Shown: one piece after another, positions 9,530-17,417 of the stretch
How the letters are laid out: each line of letters opens with the position of its first letter
Numbering within the stretch: the stretch's first letter is position 1
Source: Rubripirellula lacrimiformis
GTDB lineage: Bacteria; Planctomycetota; Planctomycetia; Pirellulales; Pirellulaceae
NCBI RefSeq assembly: GCF_007741535.1
Contig: NZ_CP036525.1
Span: forward strand, 248,001 to 312,000
Direction: 5' to 3'
Length of the DNA stretch: 64,000 nt
Position numbers and translations under genes: made by a program
The notes under the pieces: model-generated
The model's input: the letters and a program-made list of their open reading frames with translations, nothing else
The model's database searches: none
What the model was told of the DNA's origin: nothing

Positions 9530-11587
9530 TCATTCGCTGGACGTTGGCATGCCCAGTTGCCGCATTTTGCGATACAGGTTGGATCGGTGCAGCCCCAGTC
9601 GGCCTGCGGCGTCCGTCATGTTCCCACCGCTGGTCTTGATCGCTGACTCGATATGGTCGACTTGGAAGATGCGGGTCGCTTCGTTTAATTCGATCGGCAT
9701 TTCGGCGGCCGGTCCTCCCTTCAAGCGTTGGGCCACCGCTCCGTTGATCATCAAATCATCGGGATGAATGACGTCTTCGCTGGTCAGGTAGCAAACCCGT
9801 TCGATCGTGTTTCGCAGTTCGCGGATATTGCCTGGCCATGAATGCGACAGCAGCGCCGACTCGGCTGCCGGGCTCCACTGGGGAACTTGGCGTCCAATCT
9901 GATAGCAGAACTGTTTCAAGAAGTGGTTGGCCACCATCAATACATCGTCACCCCGATCGGCCAACGGTGGCAGGGTCAGCGAAACCACGTTCAGGCGAAA
10001 GAACAGGTCTTCGCGAAAGCGTCGCGCGGCGATCAATTCTTCTAGCGGTTGGTTGGTGGCCGCGATCACGCGAACGTCCACGGGGATCGGTTGCGACCCA
10101 CCGACACGGACGACGACTTTCTCTTCCAGCACCCTCAACAGTTTGGCTTGTCCGCCGGGGCTCATGTCACCCACTTCGTCCAAGAACAGCGTCCCGCCGC
10201 TGGCCAGTTCGAACTTTCCGATATGAGTTTGGTTGGCGTCGGTGAAGGCACCTTTTTCGTGACCAAACAACTCGCTTTCCAGCAACGTTTCGACGAGCGC
10301 CGCGCAGTTGACCGCGACGAACGGGCCGCTGCGCCGATCGCTTTCGTAGTGAACGTGGCGGGCCAGGACTTCTTTGCCGGTTCCGTTTTTGCCCAACACC
10401 AAGACCGTCAGGTCAGTCTTGGCAACCTTTTCGGCACTTCGTCGGACGGTTTCGATCGATGGGTGGTTGCCAACCAAAGTGGTTGCCGAGGCCGCGTCTT
10501 GGACCAGCCGGTCACGTGAACTGCGCAGTCGTTGGCGGGTTCGCAGCGACTCGATCGCCACCGCAGCGTGCGTGGCTAGGTCGGCCAGCAAGACGGCGTC
10601 AAACTCGTCAAATTCGCCATCGGTTTTATTGATCGCTTCGAACACGCCGATCAGTTTTTCGCGGCGATGTTCGTCGCTGCCGCTGGACATGGGCACGGCG
10701 GCCAGCGATCGGGTTTCGAATTCCAGGCTTTCGTCGACCTTGCGATTGACTCGCGATTCGTCGTCGCTGCCAGCGTTCCAGATCTTGGGTTCGCCGCTGC
10801 GGAGGACTTCGCCGACCACGCCGGCGTCGTCATCGACTTCAAGCGACCCGCCTTCGATCCCCAGGGCCGGCCGACCGATCAGTTTGCTGCGGCGGCGATC
10901 CCACAGAAAAATACTTGCCCGTTCACACTCGATCAACGATGTGGCGGTATCAGCGATTTTTCGCAGCAAGGCCTCGTCGTCGTCCAGACGCTGCCACTCG
11001 GCCGCCGCGGCCAACACAGCCGTCAGCTGTTCGATCCGTCTGGCTTGCCGCATTTGCGTTTCGATGCGTTGCAGGGCCGATGCCAGCAATTGGGCGGTGC
11101 GAATCATCCGTTGGGCGCGTTCTTCGGATTCTCGAACCGCCGATTCTTCGGCGTCGGTCATTCGGATCACCAACGCCGACGGGGTGTTCAGCCCGCCCGT
11201 GCCATTGTCGGACCCGATCGGGGTCACGCACCAACCATCGGCAATTTGGGACGGGGCGGACCCATCGGTACCGATTCGGTCGATCGCGTCGGTGATCAGG
11301 TCAATTGGGAAGTTCGTTTTTTCCCCGACCCAGGGGGCGCAATGCCAAGATCCCTGCCGTTGCGAGACGAGACCGCCCATTTGGCCACCCAACATCCGCA
11401 GCAGCTCGGGCAACACGGACTGCAGAAAGGTCGGCCCGATCGTCTTGGCCTGCAGCGCGCGTGACATCTCCAAGGCCAAACGAATTTCAGTCGATTCCGG
11501 TGGGCTGGAAATGGGAGTTCTGTTCACGGGAATACTCGCAAATGTCTTGTTCAGTGATGGTCCGGCGCTAGGCTGGCTCTGGGGCAC
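9530..11587 (-). CDS. Sigma-54-dependent transcriptional activator (GAF-AAA+-Fis)
   Basis: Enhancer-binding protein of 685 residues that would use ATP to remodel sigma-54 RNA polymerase. The N-terminal ~190 residues are weakly GAF-like and end in a helical linker. A GAF domain spans about 195-350. The AAA+ domain spans about 370-600, with Walker A GKNGTGKE (399-406), Walker B LFLDEV (467-472) and the arginine-rich RFREDLFFRLNV segment. The C-terminus carries a Fis-type helix-turn-helix (AGRLGLHRSNLYRKMRQLG). The loop normally reading GAFTGA, which contacts sigma-54, is GAFTDA (447-452). There is no receiver domain, so a small ligand may be sensed by GAF, as in NifA or FhlA. An internal ATG (residue 41) is an alternative start. 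It is divergent from fabI. Confidence 0.92.
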   Translation of the reverse strand: MPQSQPSAGPSLNKTFASIPVNRTPISSPPESTEIRLALEMSRALQAKTIGPTFLQSVLPELLRMLGGQMGGLVSQRQGSWHCAPWVGEKTNFPIDLITDAIDRIGTDGSAPSQIADGWCVTPIGSDNGTGGLNTPSALVIRMTDAEESAVRESEERAQRMIRTAQLLASALQRIETQMRQARRIEQLTAVLAAAAEWQRLDDDEALLRKIADTATSLIECERASIFLWDRRRSKLIGRPALGIEGGSLEVDDDAGVVGEVLRSGEPKIWNAGSDDESRVNRKVDESLEFETRSLAAVPMSSGSDEHRREKLIGVFEAINKTDGEFDEFDAVLLADLATHAAVAIESLRTRQRLRSSRDRLVQDAASATTLVGNHPSIETVRRSAEKVAKTDLTVLVLGKNGTGKEVLARHVHYESDRRSGPFVAVNCAALVETLLESELFGHEKGAFTDANQTHIGKFELASGGTLFLDEVGDMSPGGQAKLLRVLEEKVVVRVGGSQPIPVDVRVIAATNQPLEELIAARRFREDLFFRLNVVSLTLPPLADRGDDVLMVANHFLKQFCYQIGRQVPQWSPAAESALLSHSWPGNIRELRNTIERVCYLTSEDVIHPDDLMINGAVAQRLKGGPAAEMPIELNEATRIFQVDHIESAIKTSGGNMTDAAGRLGLHRSNLYRKMRQLGMPTSSE

Positions 11588-11712
11588 GAGAGCAGAATAG
11601 CGCGACGATCAACCGGTTATCGGCGGAAGGTAAATAGACGAACCCGATGGCTTGCCGGTATGTTGGGCGTTTCGACGCTCACGTTTGACTAGCCAACTAG
11701 GAATCGCTGCAC

Positions 11713-12528
11713 ATGCAATTCAATGGGAAAAAAGGACTGATTCTGGGGGTCGCCAACGACCATTCGATCGCATGGGCGATCGCCAAGCAAATCATGGATG
11801 CTGGCGGCCAGTGCGGTTTCACCCACCTGCCCGATCGCCCGGACGATGAACGGCAACGGAATCGTCGCCGAGTTTCGCAATTAACGGACAAATACGAGAA
11901 TGCAAAGTTTCTCGTACCCCTAGATGCGCAAGACGACGGCAACATCCGCACCGTTTTCGAGACTGCGGCTGAAGAATTTGGGAAAATCGACTTTTTATTG
12001 CATTCGATCGCCTTCGCAGATCGCAACGATCTGGCTCGTGACACGGTTTACACATCGCGTGAAGGGTTCAAATTGGCGATGGATGTCAGCGTTTACACGC
12101 TGATTGCCTGCACCGCGGCGGCCAAAGAAATCATGAACCCGGGCGGATCGATCGCCACGATGACGTATTTCGGCGGCGAAAAATGTGTGCCGGGCTACAA
12201 CGTGATGGGCATCTGCAAAGCGGCCTTGGACGCGACTGTGCGATATCTGGCCTACGACATGGGGCCGCAAGGTGTGCGGGTCAACGCGTTGTCGGCAGGT
12301 CCCGTGCGGACTTTGGCCGGGCGGGCGGCGGGTGTCGAAGAAATGTTGACCCTGTACGAACACATGGCCCCCTTGGGACGCAACGTCAGCCACGAAGAAG
12401 TTGGCCGAACCGGTGCGTTCCTGCTGAGCGACAATAGCGAAGGCATCAGCGGCGAAATTCTGCACGTCGATGGTGGCTATCACGCGATGGGCAGCCCTGG
12501 ACGGTTGCTAGAAAAATTGAAGTCCTAA
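11713..12528 (+). CDS. fabI: Enoyl-[acyl-carrier-protein] reductase FabI
   Basis: NADH-dependent reductase for the last step of each fatty-acid elongation cycle, 271 residues, cytoplasmic. It is an atypical short-chain dehydrogenase: the cofactor loop reads GVANDHSIAWAIA, as in FabI rather than the usual TGxxxGxG. The catalytic Tyr162 and Lys169 sit in GYNVMGICK, with the second conserved Tyr at 152. VRVNALSAGPVRTLA is the substrate-side segment, and LSDNSEGISGEILHVDGGYH closes the fold. Length and motif spacing are normal. The start at 11713 matches other FabI N-termini. It stands alone, with no other fab genes nearby. Confidence 0.95.
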   Translation: MQFNGKKGLILGVANDHSIAWAIAKQIMDAGGQCGFTHLPDRPDDERQRNRRRVSQLTDKYENAKFLVPLDAQDDGNIRTVFETAAEEFGKIDFLLHSIAFADRNDLARDTVYTSREGFKLAMDVSVYTLIACTAAAKEIMNPGGSIATMTYFGGEKCVPGYNVMGICKAALDATVRYLAYDMGPQGVRVNALSAGPVRTLAGRAAGVEEMLTLYEHMAPLGRNVSHEEVGRTGAFLLSDNSEGISGEILHVDGGYHAMGSPGRLLEKLKS

Positions 12529-12540
12529 TCTCTCGATGGG

Positions 12541-12595
12541 CCAGCCTGACGCTGGCTTGACGGGGTGCGGATCGCCAGCGAGGCGACATCCGCAC
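12541..12595. terminator. Inverted repeats after fabI
   Basis: CCAGC-CTGAC-GCTGG at 12541-12555 forms a short hairpin just after the fabI stop. A second inverted repeat pairs GTGCGGAT (12565-12572) with ATCCGCAC (12588-12595). There is no T-run, so factor-independent termination is uncertain. It may be a dispersed repeat instead. Confidence 0.4.
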
Positions 12596-12666
12596 AGCTA
12601 CAACGGGCAGCATCCGCTGCCACGTTTCACCTGATCCATGACACCTGTTAACTGAAACTGAATTCA

Positions 12667-13260
12667 ATGGTCCGTACCGCCAGCACGATGTTGCCACTTG
12701 GCACTTCCGCACCGACGTTTGCGTTACCCGATACTGACGGAAACGTCGTTTCGATCGAACAGTTTGCTGACTCCAAAGCGTTGCTCGTGATCTTCATGTG
12801 CAACCACTGTCCGTACGTCAAACACGTGGCCGACCAATTGGCCGCTTTGGCCAACGACTACATGGGCAAGGGAGTCGCGGTGGTCGGGATCAGCAGCAAC
12901 GATGCGGATAACTATCCCGACGATTCCCCCGCAGCGATGGCCACCGAAAAGGCGGCTCGCGGGTACAAGTTCCCGTACCTGTTCGATGGTGACCAAAGTG
13001 TTGCGATCGCTTACACGGCCGCCTGCACGCCGGATTTCTTCCTGTTCGATGGGGATCAGAAATTGGTCTATCGGGGACAGTTGGATTCCAGCCGACCCAA
13101 GACGGACATCCCCGTCACGGGCCAGGATCTTCGCGCGGCCATCGACGCTGTGCTGGCCGGTCAAGCACCGGACCAGCAGCAGCGACCATCGATCGGTTGC
13201 AACATCAAGTGGAAAGCGGGCAACGAGCCGCAGTACTTCAACCCGCTAGGGTCTGCGTGA
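12667..13260 (+). CDS. Thioredoxin-fold (AhpC/TSA-like) protein
   Basis: Protein of 197 residues with a peroxiredoxin/TlpA-like thioredoxin fold. The active-site-like motif CNHCPYVKHV places Cys45 and Cys48 after the hydrophobic strand LLVIFM. VAYTAACTPDFFLFD, read here as IAYTAACTPDFFLFD, carries the cis-proline region. No signal peptide is seen, so it is probably cytoplasmic. Proteins with this CNHCPYV signature are usually annotated as thioredoxin family; the exact substrate is unknown. The C-terminus (IGCNIKWKAGNEP) is also typical of this subgroup. It overlaps the next gene by 4 bp (GTGA), suggesting coupled translation. Confidence 0.85.
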   Translation: MVRTASTMLPLGTSAPTFALPDTDGNVVSIEQFADSKALLVIFMCNHCPYVKHVADQLAALANDYMGKGVAVVGISSNDADNYPDDSPAAMATEKAARGYKFPYLFDGDQSVAIAYTAACTPDFFLFDGDQKLVYRGQLDSSRPKTDIPVTGQDLRAAIDAVLAGQAPDQQQRPSIGCNIKWKAGNEPQYFNPLGSA

Positions 13261-14192
13261 GTCTGCCGTACCTGCACGAGCTGACGTTGCGGTTGGCGAT
13301 GGGAGCAGCGGGGCTGGATGACGATTTCAGGGGACGACATGTCGCTTGGTTGGCGTCCCAGCAACGCCCCGATGGTGGTTTTGCTGGTCGCGAAGGCGAA
13401 AGTGATCCCTACTACACCGCGTTCGCCCTGCGCGCCCTGTGGATTGTCGGCGGGTTGGATGAAGCAATCGGAAAACGAGCCGCTGACTTTTTGCGTTCTC
13501 GGCTGCAGAAACGTGAATCGGTGATCGACCTGATGTCGTTGATCTTTGCAGCCGCCATCTGTGAAATGGCGATCGGCGAAGTCGTGATCGCCGATGACGA
13601 TTTGCAGTGGCGATCCAACGTTGCCGGATTGTTGGCGTCGCTGCGGACCGACGATGGCGGATTCGCGAAAACACCCGAAGGTCGCGCTGGCAGCACCTAT
13701 CAAACGTTTTTGACCGTGCTGTGCCATCAGTTGATCGAAATGCCAATCGACGCACCGGAGAAGATTCAGTCGTTCTTGAAATCGCAGGCCCATCCCGATG
13801 GCGGATTTCTAGAGATTCGTGCGGCCAAACGACCGGGCGTCAATCCGACCGCCGCCGCAGTCGGAACCATCAAGTCGCTGGACCTGATCGATCAGTTCGA
13901 CTTCACAGACACTGCCGAATTCCTTGCCGAGATGCAGTCGGACGAAGGCGGGCTGACAGCCAATACACGCATTCCATTTGCAGACTTGCTTTCGTCATTC
14001 ACCGGGCTGTTGACCCTGTCGGATTTGCAGGCCCACGACCGTGTCGATATCCCCGCGATTCAGCGATACGCGATGTCGATGCAGTCACCGTCAGGTGGGT
14101 TCGTTGGCTTCTCGCTGGATCAGACGGCCGATGTCGAATACACCTTCTATGGTTTGGCGACCCTATCGCTGTGTCAAACACTTACTCATTGA
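13257..14192 (+). CDS. Prenyltransferase/terpene-cyclase repeat protein
   Basis: Protein of 311 residues built from alpha-alpha-barrel repeats like those in protein prenyltransferase beta subunits and squalene cyclases. The repeated turn is visible five times: QRPDGGF, TDDGGF, HPDGGF, SDEGGL and SPSGGF. It lacks the DxDD motif of class II cyclases. Eukaryotic geranylgeranyl transferase II beta has the same repeat, but a prenylation role here is not supported by other evidence. The GTG start at 13257 overlaps the upstream stop, and the ABC ATPase starts 12 bp downstream, so the three genes form an operon. The substrate is unknown. Confidence 0.8.
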   Translation: MSLPYLHELTLRLAMGAAGLDDDFRGRHVAWLASQQRPDGGFAGREGESDPYYTAFALRALWIVGGLDEAIGKRAADFLRSRLQKRESVIDLMSLIFAAAICEMAIGEVVIADDDLQWRSNVAGLLASLRTDDGGFAKTPEGRAGSTYQTFLTVLCHQLIEMPIDAPEKIQSFLKSQAHPDGGFLEIRAAKRPGVNPTAAAVGTIKSLDLIDQFDFTDTAEFLAEMQSDEGGLTANTRIPFADLLSSFTGLLTLSDLQAHDRVDIPAIQRYAMSMQSPSGGFVGFSLDQTADVEYTFYGLATLSLCQTLTH

Positions 14193-14204
14193 TGTCTTGA
14201 TTCC

Positions 14205-14891
14205 ATGAACGATGCGTCCGCTGATCCGTCGCTGGTTGTCCAGGGACTTTCCAAATCGTTTCCCACCGGTGGCGATCCGCTGCGGGTGTTGTCGGACTTG
14301 GATCTGGAACTTCACAGTGGCGATTCGTTGGCGGTGGTGGGGCCAAGCGGCAGCGGGAAGAGCACGCTGTTGCAAATCCTAGGGACCTTGGATCGTCCCG
14401 ATTCGGGCTCGGTTCGAATCGATCAAACCGACCCGTTCGAATTGTCCGAATCTGGGCTGGCCGCATTCCGCAACCAGAAAATCGGTTTCATCTTTCAAGA
14501 CCATCACCTGTTGCCTCAATTGACGGTGATCGAAAATGTGTTGGTGCCGGCTTTGGCAATCGGCAAACCATCCAGCGGCGATCTCCAGAACGCACAGGAC
14601 TTGTTGAGCCAGGTCGGGCTGACGCAAAGGCTGGGGCATCTGCCCAGCGAGCTCTCCGGCGGCGAACGGGAACGCGTGGCCATCGCACGGGCGTTGCTGA
14701 TGAAACCGACGCTGATTTTGGCAGACGAACCGACCGGAAACCTGGATCGTAGCACCGCCGAAACGATCACCGCTCTACTGCTGACGCTGCAGGCGTCGGT
14801 CGGTGCGATTCTGATCACGGTCACTCACAGCGAAACCCTGGCGGCGGCTATGTCCCAGCGAAAGGAACTCGTGGACGGTAAACTGGTCTAA
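14205..14891 (+). CDS. ABC transporter ATPase, LolD/MacB type
   Basis: ATP-binding subunit of 228 residues. Walker A GPSGSGKST is at 46-54, the Q-loop is in FIFQDHHLLPQLT, the signature is LSGGERERVAIARAL, Walker B is LILADEPTGNLD, and the H-loop is in TVTHS. The sequence is typical of the LolD/MacB/FtsE class, which works with MacB-type permeases in lipoprotein release or efflux. No permease gene lies beside it; its partner may be elsewhere. It is placed 12 bp after the prenyltransferase-repeat gene. Confidence 0.9.
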   Translation: MNDASADPSLVVQGLSKSFPTGGDPLRVLSDLDLELHSGDSLAVVGPSGSGKSTLLQILGTLDRPDSGSVRIDQTDPFELSESGLAAFRNQKIGFIFQDHHLLPQLTVIENVLVPALAIGKPSSGDLQNAQDLLSQVGLTQRLGHLPSELSGGERERVAIARALLMKPTLILADEPTGNLDRSTAETITALLLTLQASVGAILITVTHSETLAAAMSQRKELVDGKLV

Positions 14892-15006
14892 AGAACCGGG
14901 GTGACGCACCCCCTTACCTTTCCGCAGTTTCGGTGACGGGATCGTCACAGCCATGCCGGTGGTTTCAAGACTGAATCTGATTCTTCGATTGATGGAGACG
15001 GCCAGA

Positions 15007-15966
15007 ATGAAAATTTTTGTACAACTGATCATTGGTTTGATGACGCTGGCGGTTTCTAGCGAAGCCATGGCCCGGTCATGGACCAGTGCCGCGGGCGGAT
15101 ACACGTTGGAAGCCGACGAGATCGCGTCCAGCGATACATCGGTCATCTTGAAGCGGGCTTCGGGAAAGCTGGTCGTGGTCGCGCTGGACGAACTGTCCAA
15201 GGCGGACCAGGATTACATCGCATCCAAAGAAGTCGTCGACAAGCTGCGTGAATCGGCTGCGAAGATGCAGACTTGGACGTCCGCCGATGGTCTGAAGATT
15301 CGCGGCCGTGTGGTGGCCTACGGCCGGAAAGATTTGTCAATCTCGCGACTGCGTGGGAAAGTGGTCATCAACTCGGTGCTGTTCGAACGCCTGGACCCGT
15401 TGCATCAAAAATTGGTGCTGAAGATCATGTCGGAATTGGAGGGGGAAACTTTCCAAGACGAACAGGGGCTGAACCGATGGGCCAAGGTGTTGGGGGCCGA
15501 GCCGAAGGTTTATCCGCTAGAAGGGGTGCTGTTGGAACTGGAAACCGGCGACCGGCTTGCCGTGCCGTTCTTTCTGTTCAGCGAAGCTGACCTGGAGGTG
15601 CTGTCGCCGGGCTGGGATGCCTGGTCAAAGTCCAATGACAACGAAGCGGCCCAGGCTCAAGAGAGCTTGATGATGCAGACCGAAGCGAGGCATTATCAGG
15701 AACAACGTCAGCAACAGGAGCAGCAGCAAGAACAGCAGCGGGATTACCAGCGACAGCAGATCGAAGTCCTGAAGCTGAACATGTTGGCGGCCGCAACGGG
15801 CGTGACGTCGATCTGGGAAGTCGGGCTGCAGCCACCGCTGGGAGCCTACGGGCGCCGCATGTCGGTGATGGTCACCGCTCAAAACAGCGACGTGGCGACC
15901 CGAATGGCATTGGCCCAGTACCCAGGCTACCGAGTCTTCGGCGTCCGTAAAGCAAGCCGGTTCTAG
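15007..15966 (+). CDS. Secreted SHD1-domain protein
   Basis: Protein of 319 residues from the ATG at 15007; an upstream ATG at 14953 in the same frame would bury the signal peptide. Residues 1-22 (MKIFVQLIIGLMTLAVSSEAMA) form a Sec signal peptide. RSWTSAAGGYTLEADEI followed by VVVALDELSKADQDYI is the SLA1-homology (SHD1) pattern that recurs in planctomycete secreted proteins. A second, weaker copy starts at QTWTSADGLKIRGRVV. A Gln/Glu-rich stretch near 235-255 probably forms a coiled coil. The function is unknown; protein or ligand binding outside the cytoplasm is a guess. The cloverleaf array begins 4 bp after its stop codon. Confidence 0.8.
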   Translation: MKIFVQLIIGLMTLAVSSEAMARSWTSAAGGYTLEADEIASSDTSVILKRASGKLVVVALDELSKADQDYIASKEVVDKLRESAAKMQTWTSADGLKIRGRVVAYGRKDLSISRLRGKVVINSVLFERLDPLHQKLVLKIMSELEGETFQDEQGLNRWAKVLGAEPKVYPLEGVLLELETGDRLAVPFFLFSEADLEVLSPGWDAWSKSNDNEAAQAQESLMMQTEARHYQEQRQQQEQQQEQQRDYQRQQIEVLKLNMLAAATGVTSIWEVGLQPPLGAYGRRMSVMVTAQNSDVATRMALAQYPGYRVFGVRKASRF

Positions 15967-15970
15967 TCGC

Positions 15971-17269
15971 CAATCGTTTCACCGCATGGGCAACGCCCCG
16001 CGCGCGAGCCAGCTAGAAAACGCGTGGCCTCACTGGGCACACGGTGAAACGCCAGTGGCCCATGCGGCGCAAGAGTCTCCCCCGCGGCCGCAATCGTTTA
16101 ACCGCGTGGGCAACGCCCCGCGCGCGCAAGCCAGCTAGAAAACGCGTGGCCCGCTGGGCACACAGTTAAACGACGGTGGCCCATGCGCCGCATAAGTCTC
16201 CCCCGCGGCCGCAATCGTTTAACCGCGTGGGCAACGCCCCGCGCGCGCGCCAGTTAGAAAACGCGTGGCCCGCTGGGCACACGGTTAAACGACGGTGGGC
16301 CATGCGGCGCACGAGTCTCCCCCGCGGCCGCAATCGTTTAACCGCGTGGGCAACGCCCCGCGCGCGCGAGCCAGTTCGAAAACGCGTGGCCCGCTGGGCA
16401 CACGGTTAAACGACGGTGGCCCATGCGGTGCACGAGTATCCGCCGCGGCCGCAATCGTTTAACCGCGTGGGCAACGCCCCGCGCGCGCAAGCCAGCTAGA
16501 AAACGCGTGGCCCGCTGGGCACACGGTTAAACGACAGCGGGCCATGCGGTGCACGAGTCTCCGCCGCGGCCGCAATCGTTTAACCGCGTGGGCAACGCCC
16601 CGCGCGCGCGAGCCAGTTCGAAAACGCGTGGCCCGCTGGGCACACGGTTAAACGACAGCGGGCCATGCGGTGCACGAGTCTCCGCCGCGGCCGCAATCGT
16701 TTAACCGCGTGGGCATCGCCCCGCGCGCGAGTTAGAAAACGCGTGGCCCGCTGGGCACACGGTTAAACGACAGCGGGCCATGCGGTGCACGAGTATCCGC
16801 CGCGGCCGCAATCGTTTAACCGCGTGGGCAACGCCCCGCGCGCGCGAGCCAGTTCGAAAACGCGTGGCCCGCTGGGCACACGGTTAAACGAAGGTGGCCC
16901 ATGCGGTGCACGAGTCTCCCCCGCGGCCGCAATTGTTTAACCGCGTGGGCAACGCCCCGCGCGCGCGAGCCAGTTAGAAAACGCGTGGCCCGCTGGGCAC
17001 ACGGTTAAACGACGGTGGCCCATGCGGTGCACGAGTCTCCGCCGCGGCCGCAATCGTTTCACCGCGTGGGCAACGCCCCGCGCGCGAGCCAGTTAGAAAA
17101 CGCGTGGCCCGCTGGGCACACGGTTAAACGACGGTGGCCCATGCGCCGCATAAGTATCCGCCGCGGCCTCAATCGTTTAACCGCGTGGGCAACGCCCCGC
17201 GCGCGCGAGCCAGTTAGAAAACGCGTGGCCCGCTGGGCACACGGTTAAACGACGGCGGCCCATGCGCCG
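15971..17269. repeat. Array of 11 palindromic ~120-bp units (cloverleaf family)
   Basis: Eleven units start at about 15971, 16091, 16212, 16331, 16452, 16573, 16694, 16809, 16930, 17051 and 17170. Each contains a ~75-bp palindromic element bounded by CGTTTAACCG and CGGTTAAACG, then ~45 bp of linker ending in CCGCGGCCGC. Within the element three inner arms can form: GGGC-AAC-GCCC, a CGCG stem, and GCCC-GCT-GGGC. In the first unit both outer arms change together (CGTTTCACCG and CGGTGAAACG, 15975-16051). Units are 85-95% alike by eye. Small open frames across it shift between units and do not look like genes. Confidence 0.93.
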
Positions 17270-17391
17270 CATAAGTATCCCCGCGGTCCATGCGGCGCAT
17301 GAGTATCCCCCGCGGGCCATGCGCCGCGCGAGTCTCCCCCGCGGGCCATGCGCCGCGTAAGTATCCCCCGCGGCCCTCTCTGTCGAATCAC
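17270..17391. repeat. Short-unit tail of the palindrome array
   Basis: About four copies of a ~29-bp unit of the form CCATGCGCCGCRYRAGTMTC followed by CCCCGCGGG. The unit corresponds to part of the linker found between the palindromes of the array to its left, amplified without the palindrome. It ends about 27 bp before the recG stop codon on the opposite strand. Confidence 0.85.
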
Positions 17392-17417
17392 GCGTCATCC
17401 CCCTTGCGCTCGCTGGA

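Noticed and set aside
9530-11587. Sigma-54 promoters in the window
   Set aside because: No convincing TGGCAC-N5-TTGC pair was found upstream of any gene by eye.
15971-17391. CRISPR array
   Set aside because: Whole units including linkers are near-identical at ~120 bp, with no variable spacers of constant length and no cas genes nearby.
16176-17398. Small ORFs across the first array (Arg/Pro-rich products)
   Set aside because: They restart with each repeat unit, shift frame with unit length, and occur on both strands.
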